Of a stretch of DNA of 64,000 bases, positions 33,946 through 44,996 are shown one piece after another. Both the position numbers and the translations under genes were made by a program. The first letter of the stretch is position 1, and each line of letters opens with the position of its first letter. This stretch comes from Capsicum annuum. Taxonomy: Eukaryota > Streptophyta > Magnoliopsida > Solanales > Solanaceae. A model generated the notes under the pieces. That model had not been told where the DNA came from. It saw nothing but the letters and a program-made list of their open reading frames with translations, and ran no database searches. Where the stretch lies: assembly GCF_002878395.1 (NCBI RefSeq), contig NC_061120.1, forward strand, positions 112,442,993 to 112,506,992, written 5' to 3'.

Positions 33946-35918
33946 ATTTTTTTCTTTAGACTTGCTGCCTACTTCATCCTTACTAACTGAAAATAGAGGC
34001 AAGGAATATTAGATTCACACAAATAATATAAACTTAGCGTTACCAACACAAGTACACGGAATAATAAGTGGAGGGACACAACCAGTTTTAAGGATATGGC
34101 CTGTTTGATAGATGTATATAAAGAGATGCAAGAAAGAGTCAGAGCAATATAGACGGAAAGTACAATATGTAAGAATCCCTAATTATCAGCCAAATGACAT
34201 GTATAAGCCAAATATGATCAAACTTAATGAAAATATTATTTATCTAAGCTCGTAACAGACGCACTGAATAGTCTCACAGAGGTTAATGAAGCAAATGCAG
34301 ATATATACGTCTCAGTTGCACAACATTATGTATCTCTATGTTTATTAATTTGTGATGAATTACAGCAGTATGTATCTCTCTATTTATTAATCTATGATGA
34401 ATAAGCCAATTGCTATTTCACAACTTGTGTACCCTAAGAATGTTCCAGCATTCACAGTAGCAAATTCATTTCTGTCCCTTTTTGGTCCAAGATGTATATG
34501 TGTGTAATGCAGGTAAGCCCACATGACTGTAATTTCTAGGTTCTTAAACTCAAAAAGAGCTTACAAATAACTTTAAATTGAGTTTATAAAAAACACGCCC
34601 TACATTCATTTACTTGGCATAAATACCATAGATTTAATATTGGTTGATGCTGATTGAGGAAAAAAGCATCTTCTAGTATGTACTCAGAGTTAGCACTATG
34701 AATATAAGAAAATTTGTGAACCCATTTTTCCACTTCTCAATTACTTAATCATAAGGAGATCAGAACAGTGGGTTGATATTAAAGAAACCAACACCTGTTC
34801 ATGTTGTTGAACAAAAAAGAGAAGAGACATTAATTAGCACAAGTTAATTATGAAGAAGAGTATACCAACAACAAGAAGTAATATTGTTAGTTATCCTAAT
34901 TTGTTTGAACTAGTATTGTTACGAATGCGGCTGCCGACACCTTATAAGTTAGATGATTTTTTTTCAACTTCCATTAGTAATATATATGGTTTTGATAAAC
35001 TACTTTTTATACTAACAGCTACTTTTGATGGTCTCTACCCATCAGTCCTGGGCATTATTACAACCAAGTGCTATACTCACCAACTTAAACGAACTAGCAA
35101 TTAACAACTTTTAGAACAGCAGGGAAAACAAAAATCTTAAGCCGTATTACCGCTTACATTATTCTATATAAACTAACATACAAAGGGTAGAAGTTGCAAA
35201 AGCTCAAATGCACCAGTAACACAGGACAGTTCTCTGTTTTCTATGATAAAGAAAAACTGAAACACCCCATTTAAGCAATCCTTTATTATGTTCAGTTGAA
35301 CATATCAAGAATGCACCGAACCCATTAAAAATATAAATACACATATTGTCAGATATTAAACAGTAAATACATAGCTATACACTAAGTCATAGGATCATAG
35401 AAGATGTAAATCCGCATATCAACACAGTACATCTGATCAACACTCAACACAGCTATTGTATCTAAGTAGCCTCCAGAGAAAAAAAATAAGTGAAAGATAA
35501 CTGAACTTATACCTATTTTGTACCACATAACTGCCTCAAATTTCGTTGCTCTGCTATCATTCAAATGACCACTACTTGATAATAATAGAATAAAATAGGC
35601 ATTTACTAAACATCAGTGTAGGGTCAAACAGAAAAGGTGATTAACTAACATATATAATTGCATCGTGTTAAGAATAAAAAAGTACTATAGGGTAAATAAT
35701 AAAATAATGACCAGGCTCAGGAAAGAAGCCAACAAGATACTTAAAGATTGTCATAATATAATGTGTCTGCATATTACATATCCCAAAAAAGACTAAAAAA
35801 AAAATTAAGATTCTCAATCTCCTCAATGTTTCTGCATATTAGATGTCTAAAAGGTTTTGTACCAACAAACAATCAAACAAAAGAAAGCTAACATTATGGG
35901 ACAAAAAAAATAACAAAG
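33946..35918. other. CACTA non-coding region between the two genes
   Basis: AT-rich, with no recognised coding segment. The ORFs at 34850-35104 and 35382-35564 show no family motif. Confidence 0.55.
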
Positions 35919-36370
35919 TCATGGTTCATCCTCAAAATCAACATCATCTCCAGGCTCTTCTTTAGAGTTATCTACAAATTCCTCTTCATACTCTTCTTCA
36001 TACACATCTTCAGATTCACTATCATGCTCAACTTCATGTTGTTCAGCAAGAAACCCTTTGGCATCCACATCAATAATTATTTCTGGAACATCATTTCTTA
36101 TTAAGACAACTTCACCATTATCATTCGGTATAGATGGGCCCATAAACTGTTCAGAAGGCTCATTTTTATAACTTTCTAAGGTATTAGACTCAACATGGTC
36201 ACTAACGTTAAACAGATCTCTCAGAACAAATTTCATAACATAATGTCTATCTTTATCATATGGATCTAACACATAGAAGCATTGGTGTACTTGAGATGCT
36301 AGCACAAAAGGTTCTTCCAAAGAGCACTTTTTGTTGAAGTAGACGTAAGTAAGGCCATAAGTATTGGGAT
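35919..36370 (-). pseudogene. TNP2-type CACTA transposase, C-terminal fragment
   Basis: The minus strand reads 'YGLTYVYFNKKCSLEEPFVL' into 'SQVHQCFYVLDP' and 'RDLFNV', the C-terminal domain that follows the TNP2 catalytic region in CACTA transposases. It ends in an acidic tail rich in Glu/Asp and a stop complementary to 35916-35918. About 150 residues remain. The catalytic part is absent, and similarity stops at about 36370, where sequence of the host element begins. Confidence 0.8.
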
Positions 36371-36380
36371 CTCCTCAATG

Positions 36381-37921
36381 ATACTAGTACTAGACTCGTC
36401 CTCTACCTTATTATATTGGGAAGAGATAATAGTGTGTGGTGGTGATGTATTGACAATCTTCATCTTGGGTCAAATTTGAATAACACGAGCTGGGGGAGAC
36501 TGGGTCGCTGATTGAGGTATTGATGGTAGTACAGGTTGAGAGACTGGCTAAATAGCATCTTTGGATACTACCTCTCTCCAAGTATAGCCTCAAGTCTGGG
36601 ATTAGGCCAAAGGGGAACTATAAATAGTGTGCTCCTCCATAGATCCACTCTATTTGAGGTACTCGTCTCTCAATTTGGACTGAATGCCTTTCTTTGATAT
36701 AGCTTTTGGTGCTATAGTACCTGTAAAAAGAGTTGTCATGATTGAATTATAATAATGGAATAGGAAGAGAAAATAAAATTAAGATTCCAATATAGGGAAT
36801 ACCTACGCCTCAACCTATGAGTTGAAGGTTTTTCCTATGGCTCATGGGAATTAGACAAAGCTTCTGAAACTTTAGAGCCTTAGGTTTGATTCCTACAATG
36901 CCAACCTATGACTAATGGTTTCAACCTATGTGTGTAGGTTGGGTCATGGTTCACTCCTATGGGATTTTTAATTCCTTCCCAAAATTCCCCATCCAAATCA
37001 GATAATATTTTTTATTTTACAGACCAATTTTGATCACATTAAGTCAAAGAAACATGCATCAATTCAAATTCACACAATTTTGGGTTCCAAATATTTCAAG
37101 ACCTATGAGAGTTGACAAATTTCTATTACTCTTAAGTTCAATATTAAGTTTCACTGATCAAGAACAACTTATCAATAGAATTTGTAGAATATGAACCATG
37201 AAAACCTTACCTCGAGATTGTGAATCTGAATATACAAAGAAATAAAGTAAATTGTATTCTTGTTGGGGCCTAGTATTTCACAAGGATGTAATAAAGTAGG
37301 AGAATTGGTTGGTTATGAAGTGTGAGTGTTTGAATTAGTTTGGGAGTTTAAAAGTAGGGTAAAGGAATCAGGTTAGGGTTTTCATACAAAAGGGATGGCC
37401 TGCTTGGTTGGGTCGCGTGGGCTCAACCAAATTTTAATTAAATTTTAGCCTAGATCCAGACTCTTACATACAAGGTAGCCTATGGGTCAATGGTTGTACC
37501 TAGAGTTTGTAGGTTGGCATGTGTTAATTAGACAAAGCCTCTAAAATTTTAGGAATTTAGGTCTAATTCCTATGGTCCAACCCATAACTCGTAGGTTTAT
37601 CCTATGGGTATGGGTTGGACTCATGACTCATGGGTTGAGTCATGTATCCACTGACCTGGACTTTCCTAAATTTTTACAATTTTTGTTGTACTCTAGTTAT
37701 TTCTAATGCTTTCTATCCTGCAAAACAAAAACAAAGTTATCAATAAAACCTTGGGTTGCTTCCTAAGAAATAGTTGATTTAACATCGTGGAACGATATGG
37801 CTATGTTTGGTACTTAAATTTTACAAACAAGACCATGGGTTGCGTACTATGAAGCTCCTAATTTAACATCACAACACGACTTAACTCCCTTGGCTACTCA
37901 GACTTTGATAAGGCTAACATT
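36381..37921 (-). other. Element D spacer between pol and the envelope-position ORF
   Basis: Minus-strand open pieces at 36381-36740 (Ser/Pro-rich, starting near 36735) may be the N-terminal part of the ORF cut by CACTA; this is tentative. The rest is non-coding and carries two diverged copies of a block about 677 bp apart ('attagacaaagc-tct-aaa' at 36850 and 37527), each rich in 'cctatgagttgtagg'-like words. A post-pol signature ('ttgggttgcttcctaagaaatag') lies at 37741. Confidence 0.55.
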
Positions 37922-40900
37922 CTCACACAATTTTTACTCCTCCATGCTTTCCATATAATGCTTAACATAATGGTCGTTCACCTTAAAGGGGGCATCCCCA
38001 TCTCACAGTAAATAAGTCGCACCATATGGAAATACTCTTACCATGGTAAATAGTCCTGACCACAACAACAAGTGAAGTCTTGAACTATACAACAAGACCA
38101 TATCAACGGGTTAGAATACCTTCTTCTTAATTCTCTTTTCATTGTACAATTTTATCTTCTCCTTATACAAGGATGAACTCTTATAAAAATGAAGGAAATT
38201 TTTTTCTAAATCAATCATCTTGTCCAATCTCAAGTGTGCAGTATCACTCCAATCAAAATTCAGTTTTTCAACAACCATATTGCCTTTTGCTCAAGTTCAA
38301 TCGGCGAGTGGCATGCCTTGCCTTATACAAGCTAATAAGGTGTGAAACCTATGGGACTTTTGTAATTGTCTGGTAGGCCTAAAGTGCATCATCTTACTTT
38401 CTCAACCAGTCAGCCTGGTTGGCATTCACAGTCTTCGACAAAATGGACTTGATCTTTAGATTAGAGACCTAAACTTGACCAATCGTTTATGGATGGTAAG
38501 GTGCTACCACCTTATGTTCCACTCCATATTTCATAACTAGGGCTTTGAACAGATGATTGAAAAAATGGGACCCACCATCACTAATGATAGCTCATGGAGT
38601 ACCAAACCGAGAAAAAATATTTTTCTTCAAAAATATTGTGACACTTTGACCCTCACTATTGGGAAGTGTAAGGGTTTTCACCCACTTAGATACATAGTTA
38701 ACTACCATAAAGATTTATTTTATACCATGTGAACTCACAAATACACCCATAAAGTCAATACCCCACATATAAAATAATTCAAGATCAAGAATGTATTTAG
38801 GGTTCTCATTCTTTAGTGAGATATTGCCCTACCTTTTGCATTGGTCACGCTCAAGCATAGTCATGTCCATACTTATAGATTGTCGGCCAATAGTAAAAAA
38901 ATTAGAAAATCTTGTAGGTAGTGTGAGTACCTCCATGGTGACCCCCAACATGAGATGAATGACGGACTCCAGAATACTTATCATCTCAACTTTGGGAATA
39001 CACCTCCAAATCACATCATCCATAAACACCCAAAATAAGTATGTCTCATACCAAAAGAACTTACATAATTTGTACATAAGTCATTTTCACTGCTGAAATG
39101 ACATATATTCTAGGATGAGGTCACTTGCCAAATAATTAGCAAAATTAGGAAACCAATGGATTAAGTCTTGAAATGCCACCAAGACATGCTCATCTGGAAA
39201 AGTATCATCAATATAAACCTCATCCCCTAGTTTAAGCATCACCTCCTCTTTTAGGCAGGATAGATGGTCTACAAACAGATTTCAGTGCCCTTCCAGTCCT
39301 TTGCCTCAAAGTCAAACTCTTGAAGAAATATGACTAATCAAATCAATCAAGGTTTAGCTTTCTTTTTTTTTCATAAGGTACCTAAGATAAGTATGATCAG
39401 TGTGCATAATGACTTTGGTACCAATCTAATAGGGCCAAAACTTTTTTAAAGCAAACACCACTCTAAGAAATCTTTCTCAGTAATCGTGTAATTTTTCCAT
39501 GTGTGATTGAGTGCTTTGCTAGCTAGTTAAGTGGTATAAGTAACTTCTCACATCTTTGTCCTAGGACTACTTCTAGGGCCACACTAGTGGCATCAAAATA
39601 ACTTTTCAAAGGGAAGGATACAATCGGGAGACAGAATAATAGCTGTTGAGATCAACCTCTCTTTAAGGCACTCAAAATCCTTGAGATAAACATCATATAA
39701 AACAAACTTCACCTTCTTCACTAACGACTTGCAGAATGGATTTGCAATCAAAAGTCCTTGATGAACCTCCTATCAAAACCTGTTTGACCTAAGAAACTCC
39801 AAGTACCTTTTACATAAATTGGTAGAGGCAATTTTTCAATCACCTTAATTTTAGCCTTGTCGACCTCTATCCTCTTCTTTAAAATTTTGTGCTCAAGAAA
39901 TATCCACTCTTTGACCATGAAGTGACACTTCTCCTAATCTAGAACCAGATTAAACTCTTCACATCTTTGTAATGCATTATCCAAGTGAGCCAAATAGTTA
40001 TCAAATAATTCACCCATAATATAGAAATTATCCATGAATACCTTAATAAGATCCTATACCATATCAGAAAAGATAGACATCATACAACACTAAAAAATGG
40101 CGGGAGCATTAGAAAGAATAAAAGGCATCATCTTTTATTTAAATGTGCCATATAGATAACTGAAAATGCTATTAGTCCTTTAGAGCAATAGAGATCTAAC
40201 TATACCTTAAATAACCATCAAGATAATAATAGCATCCTATACCTGCAAGACGGTCTAACGTCTGATCCATGAATGGCATATGGAAGTGATTCTTCTATGT
40301 CAAAGTATTCAGCTTTCGATAATCCATAAAACCTCACCACCCCATGACTGGTCTCATAATAACTAACTAATTCTTCTTATTAGGGACCACAGTGATCCCA
40401 CGCTTCTTTGGCATACACAAAACTGGGCTTACCCACTTGTTGTCAGTAATAAAATAAACCACATCTATATTTAACCACTGAATAGTCATATTCTTTACCA
40501 CCTCTTTTATAGGTGGATTTAAACAATGTTGATACTAAGTGATAGGCACATACTCCAGTTCAAGATGAATCTTTTGAGTGCAAATTCTAAGTAGAATTTT
40601 GATAATAACAACAATAGTCCAACCAATGGCCTATTTAAACATCTACAACCCAAAAATTAAGGCCTCAACCTGCAAATCCAATGAATATGTTGTAATGATA
40701 ACCACCAAGGTATTATTGGCCCCTAAGAATGCATAATGCAAACAGGAGAAGAGACCCTTTAATTATAAAATTGGTGGCTCCTCAATCAAGATAGCAGGGT
40801 CCCACTATTCTTGAAATTAAGGTCCAACTTCCTTGGTGTATAAGTATAAAAAACTCTACCAACAAGTGCACTCACCATCTCAGCATACTCATCGATACCA

Positions 40901-41500
40901 TTGCTATTAAAATTTATGATCACTAATACCATGCCCTAACACTAAGCCTCTCCTTAATGGGTACAACCAATGCTTCTTTATCTATGGTGTCCATCACAAA
41001 AATTACCCGTATATCTTTCGGTTGCCTCATTGATTGACACATATTGAAAGTGACCTATTTATCATTAAGTTTAAAACTTATCTGTCCCATCTCCAAGTCA
41101 ACCAATGCCTTACCCATGGCTAGGAAGGGCCTTTCATAGATGACAGGGACATCAAAATCTATCTCACAATTGAGAACCACAAAGCTAGCTAGGAATATAA
41201 AAGAAGACACCTTCAACAATACATCATACAATATACCAATCGACTTCTTCACAGTACGATCGACCATCAATAATTTTAAAGAGGCCGACTTAGAAGATTT
41301 CCACCCCAACTACTTATAAACAACTAGCGCCATCATATTAACTATAGATCCTAGATCATATATTGCTCGTGAAAAATTGAAGGACCCCATAGTACAAAGA
41401 ATAGTGAGATCTTTGGGATCTTCCTACTTCCTAACCAAAGATCACAAGGCAATAACACTACAATGGTGCATATTATCAACGGGCTCAAAACTCACCATCC
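37922..41500 (-). pseudogene. Element D pol: protease, RT, RNase H, integrase (Athila-like)
   Basis: Protease (41055-41390): 'DLGSIVNMM' stands at the active-site position and 'VPVIYERPFLAMGKALVDLE' follows. RT (39960-40560): 'MPFILSNAPAIFQ' and the catalytic box FMDN, with the second Asp changed to Asn (codon 40027-40029). RNase H lies at about 38900-39900. Integrase (38390-38790): 'GIDFIG', 'YVSKWVKTL', 'ISDGGSHF' and 'TIGQV' followed by a stop (38469-38471) exactly where the third acidic residue belongs. The remainder runs to a stop near 37922. Dozens of stops and shifts are present. Order and motifs match the Athila lineage. Confidence 0.88.
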
Positions 41501-43514
41501 ACTTCTTAGTCACTAAATCCTTTATGAATTTTAGATAACCAGGCATCTTCTCCAAAGCTTCCATAAAAAAGATATTTATAGGCAATTCCTTCAACCTTGA
41601 CATGATTTTTTGATATTTTTCTTCTTCTACTTTCTTTTTTAATCTTTTTAAAAAAAGTAGGGGAGGTCGCGGAATAGGTTTTAATAATGGTTCGAACTTA
41701 TTACTTGTTCCTTTATCATTATCAGATTATTTTTCTACACTAGTTGGTTTTTGTGATATCTCACCATTAGTCACCATTTACTCAGTTTCAGTTTTGGGTG
41801 TATTATCAACATCTATAGTATCATTCCTCACCTTATTAAATACATGCATAGGTGGTTCAATAGTAACTTTACTACTCTGAGTGGTGATAGCTAGGCAGTG
41901 ACTATCATTTTTTAGATTATGAATTGTATTTCTAGGAAGAGTGCCCGATTAATTTTTATTCAATATAGGTGACATTTCCCTAAACTGCTACTCAAGTTGC
42001 TTAATTATGGTGGCATGCTATTCTACTTTCTATCTCAACCCTAATATGTCTGCCTTATTCTTCTTAAGGAAACTCTCTTAGCTCTCTGAACTTTTCAGAA
42101 GCTTAGGAAGCAACACATCCATTCTCAAACTTCTAAACTCATCATCATGGTTCCCTTATGAAACATAAAGACCACTCTTATCCTTGTAATAATCCTTTCT
42201 TCTCTAGTCACCATCACTCTTTATATTCCTTGCCTTGAGTTTGAAGTGTCTTGGTTAGACCCTTGGCTCTTGGATAGAAAACCCGCCATCTCTCTATCTA
42301 AGTACTTTTCTTTCTCTTTCAAATCAGATTCATCATGTCAAGAAGATTTACCTTGTACTCCCACTTCATTCACTTTTTTCTACTCCAATAGCTGTAAATT
42401 TCTTGGTAACCAACCCAATCTCAATCCTTAGCGATGCAATGTCTTAAGATACCATCTGATCTAAGGATTTCTTCTCATTGGAAGCACAATCTCATATGTA
42501 CTGTATAATTTATCTACCTCCTGAATATGCCACCCTTGAATGGTTTTAGTGATCTAGTCTTAGATTTATAAAGCTTGGTCCCATCAAAGAGTCATAAAAG
42601 CTTTACTAGTAGTAGTATAAGGCACAACTTTGGTATTTACATTCAAGGATTTAAAGAATATCTCCAACAAGTTCCTTCCTAAGATTCTATGATTTTGAAG
42701 ACTTTTCAGCTTCTTCTTCAACCTTAACCATATCTCATAAATTGCCTCCAAATGTAACTGTCTAAAATTATTGATCTCATCCTTCAACTATAATATTCTA
42801 GTGGTTAGAAAAATTTGGTCCAAGAAATGTGTCCTCAGCTTATTCAAAGTAGAGATAGATCCACAGGGCAACTCTCCTAACCATAAAGTCGCTTCTCCTA
42901 TAAGAATGAATAGGAGCAACCTAAGTTGAATAGCATCCTGACACACCCTAGGCAGATTGTACGAAGTTCAAATCCCTGCAATGTTCCTAAGGTGCATGTT
43001 TGCATCATTAGTTAGTAAACCAACAAACACTCTCTTCAAATTTAGCTACTAGATCATTGTGCTTGTTATATCAAATTTTATTCCTTGGGGAATCATTGGA
43101 GGAACGATAGAACCTGTCTTAATTAGTTCAACATACCTCAAATCTTTGTTTGGATTATCATAAAATAGCAATTACTGATAAAGGGTGTTGACCTCTGTTC
43201 CTTCTAAGTGTATCTTTGTCAAGTGCTGCTCAACGATCTTCTTCCTCCTATCTAGCCCTCTTATCAGCATGTTAGGAAAGTGCTAACCTAGAATTTTCTT
43301 CTTAGACTAACCGTGTAGTGGTTTTCTTGACATTTTTATGAACACCATGCAGAGGTGGTTAATCCAATATGACTAGGTCATCATGAACCCCTTTATGCCA
43401 GGATCTTTGATCATACTCTTCTACTCTATCCTTTTTATTATTCTATCATAAGGTTTGTTCAAGATCAAGATCAAATGGAATCATGGGATTGCCTTGACTC
43501 CGAGTACTGGGCAT
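41501..43514 (-). pseudogene. Element D gag (Athila-like)
   Basis: Starts at the ATG complementary to 43512-43514 (Met-Pro-Ser-Thr-Arg-Ser-Gln-Gly), about 100 bases inside the primer site. The capsid region is best kept at 42584-42787 ('INNFRQLHLEAIYEIWLRLK') with upstream pieces ('DAIQLRLL', 'EATLWLGELP') in neighbouring frames, the typical order of the plant retrotransposon gag domain. The C-terminal half is low-complexity and badly broken; no zinc knuckle was seen. Non-functional. Confidence 0.8.
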
Positions 43515-43609
43515 ACATCGGTATGTTCCCAAGAAATATTACAAAATTAAAAATCAACCAATGAAACCAACAAATTCAACAACCTCAATCAATCAATCTG
43601 TAATCATAA

Positions 43610-43627
43610 TTCCCAATAATGATTTCA
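43610..43627 (-). other. Degenerate primer binding site of element D
   Basis: The minus strand reads TGAAATCATTATTGGGAA, alignable with element C's TGGCGCCATTGCCAAGGA, with the same five-base gap to the LTR (43628-43632). Confidence 0.6.
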
Positions 43628-43632
43628 AAATA

Positions 43633-44996
43633 TGATATCACCTGAATTACACCTCAAAGAAATTATAAAGACGATGCTCGTCAAACATATAACCCAAAAA
43701 TATTGGGGTCGATTCCAAAAGAAATAGGTTGAAAATCTATCATTAGCTTACTGATGTAATTGGAAATTACAAAAAGTAAAGGGGATTTTTGTGAAAGTAA
43801 TAGTAACAATGTTGGGAAATTAAGGTTGTTACAAATGTGAGATGATCAATAGGATTGTGTTCCCCCAGGCTTCATAACTCCATAGTCTGTTCATGCTTGT
43901 CAAACTATCTCAGTGTCTTACATGGAAAATCTAACAAGTTATGTATCACCTAACCACCACTCGACCTTGGTTTGGGTGAATTTCACCAATATTCTCTCTG
44001 TCTCAAAGTTTCACAGTACTAATCTTTATTTTTTTCCATAGATTAACTAACTCCTTTTGGTCCCAACTTAATTAGATGAAGTTTGATAGCTTCAAATTAC
44101 TGTTGTGATATATTTTTCCTAATCTCAACCTTTTTCTTGAACAAGTACTAAATACAAGTGAGTTCCTAATGTTTGCCGCCGTTAAGAACATAATCAAAGC
44201 AAAGAAAACCCCAATACATGCAAGAACAACAATTTAGATGGACTTTGCACTAAAATTACTTAGTTAATTCTTCAGGGTTTCCACAACCCTAGTTATAGAG
44301 TTTATCTACTCATGGTTATATGAACAAACATAAATTTCATTGATTAAAGCATAAGGATGAACTTACGAAGAATAAGAATTAAAACCCAACATCTCAAATT
44401 AATTATAAATCCTACAAAACCTAGAACAATAAGTCCAAGATCAATAATGTATCTCAGAACTCAACATAATGTCAAAAATGTATAAATTGCATAACCTGAT
44501 AATAAAACACCCAAAGGGTATTTACAGATACAAAGAAAAACCTATCCTAAATAGTTTAAAAAACTAGAGTCAGCATTAACTCACGATTCATAGGTTGAGT
44601 CATAGGTACAACCCATGAATAGTTCCTTGGGTCATGAAAATCAAACTGATATCTTTAACTTTGCTGAATCTCCTATCTATAAGGTAACTTATGGGTCGTA
44701 GGTCATACCTACACCTCATAGGTAGGCTCGCAATAGTAAAAATTCAATCAAAAATCTTTAAAACTTCAAAACTTCAACCCACGTGGATACCTATAACTCG
44801 TAGGTTCTACCCACAAGTTGTAGGTCGTAGGTATCCTTCTTAGCAACTCTTCATCCCCTATTCTCATTCTTTGATATGAACTCTATTTTCTAACAAAATC
44901 AACACAAGCGCATATCACATCTAACAAAAATACCTAAGTACTTGCACAATTTTCTTGTTTTAAGCATCAAAGATACCATAAAACCATTACATATCA
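43633..44996 (-). repeat. 5' LTR of element D (1364 bp)
   Basis: Plus-strand ends are TGATATCACC and TTACATATCA, inverted TGATAT/ATATCA termini. It is homologous to the truncated LTR at 19351-20312 and more distantly to the LTRs at 15096, 20549, 24344 and 47356 (the latter in the opposite orientation). Confidence 0.9.

Larger units (their letters stand above)
29092..36370 (-). mobile_element. CACTA (En/Spm-like) DNA transposon, 5'-truncated
   Basis: The left border is CACTACAAC at 29092, the CACTA terminal signature, followed by about 550 bp of subterminal repeats. Inside, on the minus strand, are a plant En/Spm-type accessory gene (30069-33945) and the C-terminus of a TNP2-type transposase (35919-36370). 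The order (TNP2, then accessory gene, then 3' terminus) is as expected. No matching right terminus (TTGTAGTG) was found near 36370; TNP2 is cut abruptly there, so most of the transposase and the 5' end are missing. Confidence 0.82.
19351..44996 (-). mobile_element. Element D: large Athila-like retrotransposon with two nested insertions
   Basis: I read these segments as one minus-strand element: 5' LTR (43633-44996), primer site (43610-43627), gag (about 41900-43514), pol (about 37922-41500), spacer (36381-37921), envelope-position ORF (27500-29060), long 3' non-coding region (25911-27480), then 20313-20548 and a truncated 3' LTR (19351-20312). The two LTRs are alike through several hundred bases. 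Element C (20549-25905) and a CACTA element (29092 to about 36370) sit inside. Removing them leaves roughly 13 kb, in the range for Athila. Joining across the CACTA insertion is inference, since its right edge is not defined by a terminal repeat. Confidence 0.75.
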
